Positions 7,412 to 13,810 of a stretch of DNA of 64,000 nucleotides are shown in pieces. Source of the DNA: Catenulispora yoronensis (lineage in GTDB: Bacteria; Actinomycetota; Actinomycetes; Streptomycetales; Catenulisporaceae). A model generated the notes under the pieces. That model did not search any database and was not told the origin of the DNA. It worked only from the letters and a program-made list of their open reading frames with translations. Each line of letters starts with the position of its first letter. Position 1 is the stretch's first letter. The position numbers and the translations under genes were made by a program. The DNA lies in NCBI RefSeq assembly GCF_039531695.1, contig NZ_BAAAQN010000018.1, positions 1 to 64,000 of the forward strand, read 5' to 3'.

Positions 7412-8269
7412 GTGCTCAAGATCGACCGCGCCGAACTCGCCGCCTTCCTGCGCACCCGCCGCGAGCGCCTGCGTCCGGAGGACCTGGGCCTGCCCGCGAA
7501 CAGCCGCCGTCGGACGATCGGGCTGCGCCGCGAGGAGGTCGCGATGCTGGCCGGTATGTCGGTCGACTACTACATCCGGCTGGAGCAGGCGCGCGGCCCG
7601 CATCCGTCGGCGCAGTTGCTGGGCGCGCTGTCGCGGGCACTGCGGCTGACGAAGGACGAGCACGACCACTTGTTCCACCTGTCGGGCCTGATGCCGGAGG
7701 ACGACCGCCGGGCCCCGACCGAGCACGTCCGCCCGGCCGTGCTGCACCTGCTGGACAAGCTCGACGACACGCCCGCGGTGGTGGTCAACAACCGCGCGGA
7801 CATCCTGGCGTGGAACGCGATGCACGCGGCCCTGATGGGCGACCCGGGACGCCTGCCGCCGGAGCAGCGCAACATCGCCTGGCAGCACTTCTGCAATCCG
7901 GAGTCGGCCGAGCACTTCCTCCCGGAGGACTTCGAGCGCAGCGGCGAGAACACCGTCGCCGACCTCCGGGCGCGGCTGGCGGCGCATCCGGACGACGCCC
8001 GCCTGCGCGCGCTCGTCGAGGAGTTGAGGTTCCGCAGCACGGTGTTCGCGGAGCTGTGGGAGCGGCACGACGTCAAGCGCCGCCGCTCCGACCACAAGAC
8101 GGTGCTGCACCCGGTGGTCGGCCGCATCACCCTGGACTGCGAGGTCATGCTCTCCCCCGAGCACGACCAGCGGCTGATCATCCACTCCGCGCCGGCCGGC
8201 ACCCCGGCGCATCAGGCCCTTGCGTTGCTCCGGGTGCTGGGCACGGAGCGGATGTCCGCCGAGCCCTAG
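7412..8269 (+). CDS. Helix-turn-helix regulator with MmyB-like ligand-binding domain
   Basis: A 285-residue XRE-type regulator. The N-terminal helix-turn-helix includes IGLRREEVAMLAGMSVDYY and RLEQARGPHPS, the hallmark of the large actinobacterial MmyB-like family. The C-terminal PAS-like MmyB domain (about 100-275) contains VNNRADILAWNAMHAALMGD. Such proteins usually control a divergent oxidoreductase, which fits the gene at 7219. GTG 7412 is the natural start because it restores the family N terminus (LKIDRAELAAFLRTRRERL). The TAG stop overlaps the CTAG flank of the MITE-like element that follows. Confidence 0.88.
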   Translation: MLKIDRAELAAFLRTRRERLRPEDLGLPANSRRRTIGLRREEVAMLAGMSVDYYIRLEQARGPHPSAQLLGALSRALRLTKDEHDHLFHLSGLMPEDDRRAPTEHVRPAVLHLLDKLDDTPAVVVNNRADILAWNAMHAALMGDPGRLPPEQRNIAWQHFCNPESAEHFLPEDFERSGENTVADLRARLAAHPDDARLRALVEELRFRSTVFAELWERHDVKRRRSDHKTVLHPVVGRITLDCEVMLSPEHDQRLIIHSAPAGTPAHQALALLRVLGTERMSAEP

Positions 8270-8462
8270 ATGATTTATTCCTGGGGGTGCCGGCGCGAAA
8301 CGGCTGATCAGCGGCGCCTGGCCGCCCCGGCCGGCCACCCACAGCCAAACCAGGCTGAGGGTGTCCGTCCGGGTCACCCATGCTTGTTGCTGAGCCGTTT
8401 CGCAGGTTTCGCTCGTCAGGTGCGGCCCCGTATGCCGGAACCCCCAGGAATCAATCATCTAG
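8266..8462. mobile_element. MITE-like non-coding inverted-repeat element with CTAG flanks
   Basis: Two 25-bp terminal repeats, 8270-8294 and 8434-8458, match as inverted repeats at 23 of 25 positions (outer end ATGATT, core ATTCCTGGGGG, inner end CCGGC). Each is flanked directly by CTAG (8266-8269, 8459-8462), consistent with a 4-bp target duplication. A second internal inverted pair, GCGAAACGGCT at 8295-8305 and its complement at 8393-8403, continues the symmetry. The 189-bp interior has no credible gene. This is the architecture of a miniature transposable element mobilised in trans. The stop codon of the preceding regulator is formed by the left CTAG. Confidence 0.65.
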
Positions 8463-8527
8463 CCGGTCCGGGCATCCGATAGGGTGCACCGATCGAAAAC
8501 AGGCTGACAACGGTGGGAGGGCATCCG

Positions 8528-9052
8528 GTGCCGAACCGCACATGGGTCAAGGCCGCGCGGATCGGGCTGGTCGCCGGGCTGATCGCGATCGTCTCGGCGG
8601 TGGTGGCGATTGTGCAGCAGCCGGGGAAGAACGACTCCCCGACGTGCGACGGCCGCCCGATGCTCAAGACCGACCTGTGCATCGAGCACTTCAGCGACGG
8701 GTCCACCGCGCGCCGGGACTACGACCAGATGAAGGGCCGTTTCAACCCGGCCGCCGCCGGGCTGTTCCTGGGCGGCGGTGTGCTGCTCGCAGCGGGTTCG
8801 GTCTGGGTGTGGCGACGGAATCGGGAGCAGCCCTCCGCGTTCGCGCCCGACCACTTCGCAGAGGTCGAAGATGCCGGCCGGACTCCCGAACCAAGTCAGA
8901 CCACTGAGGCCGACCGGACTGCGGAAGCCGACCAGACTACGGAAGCCGACCAGAGCGCCGCGGCCGAACTGACCGCCGAGGCCGACCAGACCGGCAAGAC
9001 CAGCCAGAGCACCAAGACAGCAACCGCTCTCGAAGTCCCCCGAACGCACTGA
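8528..9052 (+). CDS. Small two-span membrane protein with acidic repeat tail
   Basis: A 174-residue protein with TM1 at about residues 9-30 and TM2 at about 75-95. Between them lies a short external loop with two Cys (CDGRPMLKTDLCIEHF), possibly a disulfide. The C-terminal ~75 residues are cytoplasmic if TM1 points in-out, and are rich in Thr, Glu, Ala and Asp with repeated TTEADQT-like units. GTG 8528 is chosen because GGGAGG lies 7 bp upstream. A CDG-(M/L)-x-C loop between two helices resembles a family of short uncharacterised streptomycete membrane proteins. No function can be given. Confidence 0.65.
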   Translation: MPNRTWVKAARIGLVAGLIAIVSAVVAIVQQPGKNDSPTCDGRPMLKTDLCIEHFSDGSTARRDYDQMKGRFNPAAAGLFLGGGVLLAAGSVWVWRRNREQPSAFAPDHFAEVEDAGRTPEPSQTTEADRTAEADQTTEADQSAAAELTAEADQTGKTSQSTKTATALEVPRTH

Positions 9053-9083
9053 CCGACCGCGGGTTTCCCCTAACCCGGACTAC

Positions 9084-10676
9084 TCAGACCTCGATCACCG
9101 CCGGCCGGAACGTGTCCGGATCGGCGGCGCGCCAGTCCGTGTTCCACCCCTGGACCGGCCCGCTGAGCAGTTCGCCCGGCTCCAGGTAGCGGTAGAGCTC
9201 CGCGTAAGTGCTCACCTTCCGCTGGCTGACCCGCCGGTGCACCATCTCCGGGCGCAGCTCGTGCGGCCCGGTCAGCCCCATCGCGGCGATGAGCTGCTGG
9301 GCCTCGGCGACCGTCGCGGCCTGGAACCGCTGCACCCGCACCGCCTTGTCCGGCACGTCCAGGGCCCGGTAGCGCTTCGGGTCCTGGGTGGCCACGCCGA
9401 CCGGGCAGTGGTTGGTGTGGCACTTCTGCGCCTGGATGCAGCCGACCGCCATCATCATCGCGCGGGCGGCGTTGCAGTAGTCGGCGCCTTGGGCGACGCG
9501 CTTGACGATGTCCGTGCCGCGCGCGATCTTCCCGCTGGCGCCGATCCGGATCCGGTCCCGCAGGCCGACGCCGACCAACGCGTTGTGCACCGTCAGCAGC
9601 CCCTGAGTGAGCGGAGTGCCGACGTTGTCCTCGAACTCCAGCGGCGCCGCCCCGGTGCCGCCCTCGGAGCCGTCGACGACGATGAAGTCCGGCGTGACCC
9701 CCTCGGCCAGCATCGCCTTGCAGACGGCGAGAAACTCGCGCCGCGACCCGACGCAGAGCTTGAACCCGGTGGGCTTGCCGCCGGCCAGCTCCCGCATCCG
9801 AGCGATGAACAGCACGAGCTCGCGCGGCGTCCGGAACACCCGGTGCGCCGGCGGGCTGATGCAGGTGACGCCCTGCGGAACGCCCCGGATCTCGGCGATC
9901 TGCGCCGTCACCTTCGCCCCCGGCAGCACACCGCCCAGGCCCGGCTTCGCGCCCTGGCTGAGCTTCAGCTCCACCATCTTGACCTGTGGGTCGGCGGCCT
10001 TGTCCCGGAACCTGTCGGGGTCGAAGTCCCCATCGGAGGTGCGCGCGCCGAAGTAGCCGCTGCCGAGCTCCCAGACCAGGTCGCCGCCGCCCTTGCGGTG
10101 GTAGGGCGAGATGCCGCCCTCGCCGGTGTCGTGGGCGAAGCCGCCGGCCTTCGCGCCCTTGTTCAGGGCGAGGATGGCGTTGGCGGACAGGGCGCCGAAG
10201 CTCATCGCGGAGACGTTCAGCAGCGAGATGGCGTAGGGCTTGGTGCAGTCGGGGCCGCCGACTGTCACGCGGGGCTGCTCGGGGGTGGGCTGCTCCGGGG
10301 CCATCGAGTGCTCCAGGAACTCGTAGCCGGAGGCCTCCACCTCGAGTTCGGTGCCGAAGGCCTGGTCGCCGTGGACGCCTTTGGACCGCTCGTAGACGAC
10401 GGTGCGGGTGTCGCGGTCGAAGGGACGGCCGTCGGTGTTGCGCTCGATGAAGTACTGCTGCACCTCGGGGCGGATGTACTCCATCATGAACCGCACGTGG
10501 CCGAGCACCGGGAAGTTGCGCAGGATCGACTTGCGGCGCTGGAGCACGTCGTGGACGCCGAGCAGCAGCAGGGCCGCGACCGGGATCAGGGCGAACAGCC
10601 AGAAAAGCGAGAAGGACACTGCCCACGCCGCGAGCAGCGTGAGCAGTGCCAGTGCCGGCAGCATGAGCAGTCCCAT
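9084..10676 (-). CDS. FMN-binding glutamate synthase-like protein, membrane-anchored
   Basis: A 530-residue protein with two N-terminal membrane helices (about residues 4-45) and the FMN-binding alpha-subunit domain of glutamate synthase. Family motifs include SAMSFGALS, GEGGISPYHRKGGGDLVW, SQGAKPGLGG and GSEGGTGAAP. The 3Fe-4S cysteine cluster is CIQAQKCHTNHCPVGV near residue 430. It lacks the glutaminase domain of true GltB, so it is a stand-alone glutamate-synthase-domain protein whose reaction is not established. It starts 11 bp after gntP, with no Shine-Dalgarno of its own, suggesting translation coupled to the gluconate genes. Confidence 0.85.
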   Translation of the reverse strand: MGLLMLPALALLTLLAAWAVSFSLFWLFALIPVAALLLLGVHDVLQRRKSILRNFPVLGHVRFMMEYIRPEVQQYFIERNTDGRPFDRDTRTVVYERSKGVHGDQAFGTELEVEASGYEFLEHSMAPEQPTPEQPRVTVGGPDCTKPYAISLLNVSAMSFGALSANAILALNKGAKAGGFAHDTGEGGISPYHRKGGGDLVWELGSGYFGARTSDGDFDPDRFRDKAADPQVKMVELKLSQGAKPGLGGVLPGAKVTAQIAEIRGVPQGVTCISPPAHRVFRTPRELVLFIARMRELAGGKPTGFKLCVGSRREFLAVCKAMLAEGVTPDFIVVDGSEGGTGAAPLEFEDNVGTPLTQGLLTVHNALVGVGLRDRIRIGASGKIARGTDIVKRVAQGADYCNAARAMMMAVGCIQAQKCHTNHCPVGVATQDPKRYRALDVPDKAVRVQRFQAATVAEAQQLIAAMGLTGPHELRPEMVHRRVSQRKVSTYAELYRYLEPGELLSGPVQGWNTDWRAADPDTFRPAVIEV

Positions 10677-10687
10677 GCCGCCGCAAT

Positions 10688-12106
10688 TTAGTGCACGAAC
10701 GTTCCCAGGATCAGGATGCACACGATGGACACGCTCGACAGGATGGTCTCCATCGCCGACCAGGACTTGAAGGTCTGCTTGACGTCCATCCCGAAGAACT
10801 CCTTGACCAGCCAGAACCCGGCGTCGTTGACGTGCGACAGGAACAGCGATCCGGACCCGACGGCGAGCGCCAGCAGCGCGGTGGAGGTGTTGGTACTGGT
10901 CGCGGCGATCGGCGCGATGATGCCGGAGGCGGTGACGGTGGCCACCGTCGCCGACCCGGTGGCCAGCCGAATGCCGACGGCGATCAGCCAGGCCAGCAGG
11001 AGCAGCGACAGGTGCGAGTTGTGGGCGGCCTTGCCGATGGAGTCGGCGATGCCGGTGCCGACCAGCATCTGCTTGAACCCGCCGCCGGCGCCGATGATCA
11101 GCAGGATGCCGGCGATCGGGGGCAGCGCGGCGCCCATGATGCCGGAGGTCTGCTCACGGTCGAAGCGGAGCACGAACGCGGCGTAGATCACGCCGATGAT
11201 CAGGGCCATGATCGGGTCGCCGACGAAGTCCATGACCCGGTGCAGCTCGGACTTGGCGTTGTTGTCCGCGACGTCGACGACCGTCTTGGCGAGCATGATG
11301 ACCACCGGCAGCAGGATCACCGACAGCGTGGTCCACACCGAGGGCACCTTGCCGTCCTCGCGCTCGGTGACGGTGTACTGCTCGGAGAGGGTCTCCGGCG
11401 GGTGCGGATGGACGTGCTTGGAGACCCAGGTCCCGTACAGCGGACCGGCGATGACCGCAGTAGGGATGGCCACGATGACGCCGAACAGCAGCGTGGTACC
11501 GAGGTCGGCGTGCAACGCGCTGATCGCGACCAACGGCCCGGGATGCGGCGGGATCAGCCCGTGCAGGATGGACAGACCGGCCAGCGCCGGAATACCGATC
11601 CGCAGAATCGAACCACCGGTGCGCTTCCACACCAGGTAGATGATCGGGATCATCAGGACCAGCCCGACCTCGAAGAACATCGGAATGCCGACCACCATGG
11701 CGGCCAGCACCATGGCCCACGGCGCACGCCGCTCCCCGACCCGGTCCACAATCGCCCCGACCAACCGATCGGCCCCACCGGAGTCGACCAGCAACTTCCC
11801 GAGCATGGCGCCAAGCGCCACCACCACCCCGACATTGCCAAGCACGCCCCCGACCCCGGTGGTCAGGGTACTGATCAGCTTGTCGGCCGGAATACCACCG
11901 GCCACACCGACGAACAGCCCGCCGACCAGCAACGCCAGAAACGGATGGATCTTCGCGACAGCGGTGAGCACCACCACCAGCGCGATACCGAGGACGGCGA
12001 CCACGACCAGCCGAGTGTCGTGGCCGGTCCAGTCAGTGTTCTTGGCAGCATCGGCCGCGGCAGCGGACAGCCGCGGCGCCAGGGAGCCGAGAGCCGGGGC
12101 TATCAC
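10688..12106 (-). CDS. gntP: GntP family gluconate:proton symporter
   Basis: A 472-residue permease with about 12-14 hydrophobic helices. It matches the GntP family from end to end: KIHPFLALLVGGLFVGVAGG near the N terminus, PHPGPLVAISALHADLG in the centre, GSGSLFLSHVNDAGFWLVKEFFGMDVKQTFKSW split over the last third. It imports gluconate or related sugar acids. Its ATG (12106) overlaps the stop of gntK by four bases, so the two are translationally coupled. A helix-poor N-terminal extension of about 25 residues precedes the first family segment. Confidence 0.93.
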   Translation of the reverse strand: MIAPALGSLAPRLSAAAADAAKNTDWTGHDTRLVVVAVLGIALVVVLTAVAKIHPFLALLVGGLFVGVAGGIPADKLISTLTTGVGGVLGNVGVVVALGAMLGKLLVDSGGADRLVGAIVDRVGERRAPWAMVLAAMVVGIPMFFEVGLVLMIPIIYLVWKRTGGSILRIGIPALAGLSILHGLIPPHPGPLVAISALHADLGTTLLFGVIVAIPTAVIAGPLYGTWVSKHVHPHPPETLSEQYTVTEREDGKVPSVWTTLSVILLPVVIMLAKTVVDVADNNAKSELHRVMDFVGDPIMALIIGVIYAAFVLRFDREQTSGIMGAALPPIAGILLIIGAGGGFKQMLVGTGIADSIGKAAHNSHLSLLLLAWLIAVGIRLATGSATVATVTASGIIAPIAATSTNTSTALLALAVGSGSLFLSHVNDAGFWLVKEFFGMDVKQTFKSWSAMETILSSVSIVCILILGTFVH

Positions 12107-12849
12107 GCGGTGGGCTCCTTGTCGGTGGTGGAGGTGGTAATGGAGGAGCCAGAAGCAGAGCCGGAACCAAGGACCGAGCCAGAACCGGAAGCAGGACCGG
12201 AATCAGAGCCAGCCCCGGAGCCAGAGCCAGAGAAAGAACTGTCATCGGATCCGGACCCGGAGTCGTCATCGAGGTCGGAACCGAAGTAGGAACCAGCCGC
12301 GTCCCCCACCTCCGCATCATGCGCCGCCTCGACCGCTTCCAGGTGCTCGGCGCGGATCAGCCGCTCGGCGATGGCCAGCGGGTCCTCGTCGACCGGGATC
12401 CGTACCGGGTGCTCGTCGGCGGCCGGGGGCTCCAGGTCCGCGAACTGGGTGTCGAGCAGTGCGGGTGGGAAGAAGTGGCCGTTGCGGGCGGTGAGGCGGC
12501 GGGCCACGAGGTCGCGGTCGGCGTCCAGGTAGATCAGGCGGACCTGCGGACGGCCGGTTCGTAGGCGGTCGCGGTAGACGCGCTTGAGTGCCGAGGAGGT
12601 CACCACTCCAGGTCGGCCCTTCGCGCCGGTGGCGTCGATCCAGGCGCCGATGGCGTCGAGCCACGGCCAGCGGTCCTCGTCGGTCAGCGGATGGCCGGCG
12701 GCCATCTTCTCGATGTTGGCCCGCGGGTGGAAGGAGTCCGCTTCGGCGTACTCCCAGCCCAGGCGCCCGGCCAGCAACGACCCGATGGTGGTCTTGCCGC
12801 TCCCGGACACGCCGGTCACCAGCAGGATGGGCGGCTTCTCAGATTCCAT
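12103..12849 (-). CDS. gntK: Gluconokinase with an unusual Ser/Gly-rich C-terminal tail
   Basis: A 248-residue P-loop kinase phosphorylating D-gluconate to 6-phosphogluconate. The Walker A is GVSGSGKTT (residues 13-21). Family motifs EADSFHPRANIEKMAAG, TDEDRWPWL, SSALKRVYRD and NGHFFPPALLDTQF are all present in order and end near residue 170, the usual enzyme length. The last ~65 residues are almost pure Ser/Gly/Asp (GSGSGAGSDSGPASGSGS) and are not part of the family. They look disordered, possibly formed by repeat expansion. ATG 12849 starts the canonical domain. It is the first gene of the gntK-gntP operon. Confidence 0.92.
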   Translation of the reverse strand: MESEKPPILLVTGVSGSGKTTIGSLLAGRLGWEYAEADSFHPRANIEKMAAGHPLTDEDRWPWLDAIGAWIDATGAKGRPGVVTSSALKRVYRDRLRTGRPQVRLIYLDADRDLVARRLTARNGHFFPPALLDTQFADLEPPAADEHPVRIPVDEDPLAIAERLIRAEHLEAVEAAHDAEVGDAAGSYFGSDLDDDSGSGSDDSSFSGSGSGAGSDSGPASGSGSVLGSGSASGSSITTSTTDKEPTA

Positions 12850-12900
12850 GACGGTCAGTCTCCGCTAAATAGTATGAAGATTGAAGCGTTGGTGATTGAT

Positions 12901-12911
12901 TCGTAATACGA
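12901..12911. promoter_or_regulatory. GntR-type operator between gntK and its regulator
   Basis: TCGTAATACGA is a perfect 11-bp palindrome that fits the FadR/GntR consensus TNGT-N3-ACNA exactly. It lies in the AT-richer gap between the divergent gntK (12849) and regulator (12960) genes, where a repressor would block both promoters. Confidence 0.75.
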
Positions 12912-12959
12912 CGATGGCACGGGATGATGGTCGAGCACGTCGAGCCACGGGAGGAACAC

Positions 12960-13679
12960 ATGCCGGAGTCGGGCAAGGGCCTGGCCGCCCAGGTCGCGGA
13001 CAAACTCGGCCACGCCATCGCCGCGGGTACCCACGCGCCCGGCGCCGTCCTGCGCACCGAGGACCTGGAGGTCCGCTTCACGGTCAGCCGCACGGTGGTC
13101 CGCGAGGCGGTCCAGGCCCTCCAGTCCAAGCGCCTGCTCCGCAGCAGCCCCCGCGTGGGGCTGACCGTCCGCCCGGTCGCCGACTGGCACCTGTACGACC
13201 CCGACGTGATCCGCTGGCGCCTCGACGGCCCGGCCCGCACCGAGCTGCTCGACGACCTCACCGAGCTGCGCGGCGCCGTCGAACCCGCCGCCACCGCCGC
13301 CGCCGCCCGCCGCGCCGACCGCGACCAGCGCAAGCGCCTGCTGGAATGCTCGGCCCACATGCGCGCCGCCGCGGCCACCCGCGACCGCGCCGCGTTCCTC
13401 GAAGCGGACATCGCCTTCCACCGCCTGATCCTGACGATGTCCGCCAACCCGCTGTTCGCCCAACTCGCTCCCGTCACGGAGCAACTTCTGCGCGGTCGCG
13501 CGGCTCTCAAACTGCTTCCCGCCGCCCCGGACCCGGCGGACGCCGCCCGCCACGACGCCGTCGCGATCGCGGTGGCCGCCGCCGACCCGGCCACCGCCGA
13601 GACCGCGATGCGCGCCGTAGTCGCGGAGTCGCTGGCAGACATCCACATGCGATTGCACGCACGCGAGGTTCAGGTATGA
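12960..13679 (+). CDS. GntR family (FadR subfamily) regulator of gluconate genes
   Basis: A 239-residue repressor. The N-terminal winged helix (about 5-70) contains VLRTEDLEVRFTVSRTVVREAVQAL and ends in VGLTVRP. The C-terminal FCD all-helical effector domain (about 90-225) carries the metal/ligand residues in ELRGAVEPAAT, DIAFHRLIL and HDAVAIAV. ATG 12960 follows GGGAGG at 6-7 bp. Divergent from gntK with a matching operator between them, it very likely represses gluconate uptake and phosphorylation until gluconate or a phosphorylated product binds. Confidence 0.9.
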   Translation: MPESGKGLAAQVADKLGHAIAAGTHAPGAVLRTEDLEVRFTVSRTVVREAVQALQSKRLLRSSPRVGLTVRPVADWHLYDPDVIRWRLDGPARTELLDDLTELRGAVEPAATAAAARRADRDQRKRLLECSAHMRAAAATRDRAAFLEADIAFHRLILTMSANPLFAQLAPVTEQLLRGRAALKLLPAAPDPADAARHDAVAIAVAAADPATAETAMRAVVAESLADIHMRLHAREVQV

Positions 13680-13810
13680 CATCAGTGGCTTGATCCCGTC
13701 GGCGCCGAAAACGGTCGAGGTGAGGTCCTCAACCGATTGTGGGGCGCGGCGGAGCAGGCCGCATGACAGTGACTATCAGTGAACGGATGAGTTCGTTCGG
13801 CTACATCGAA

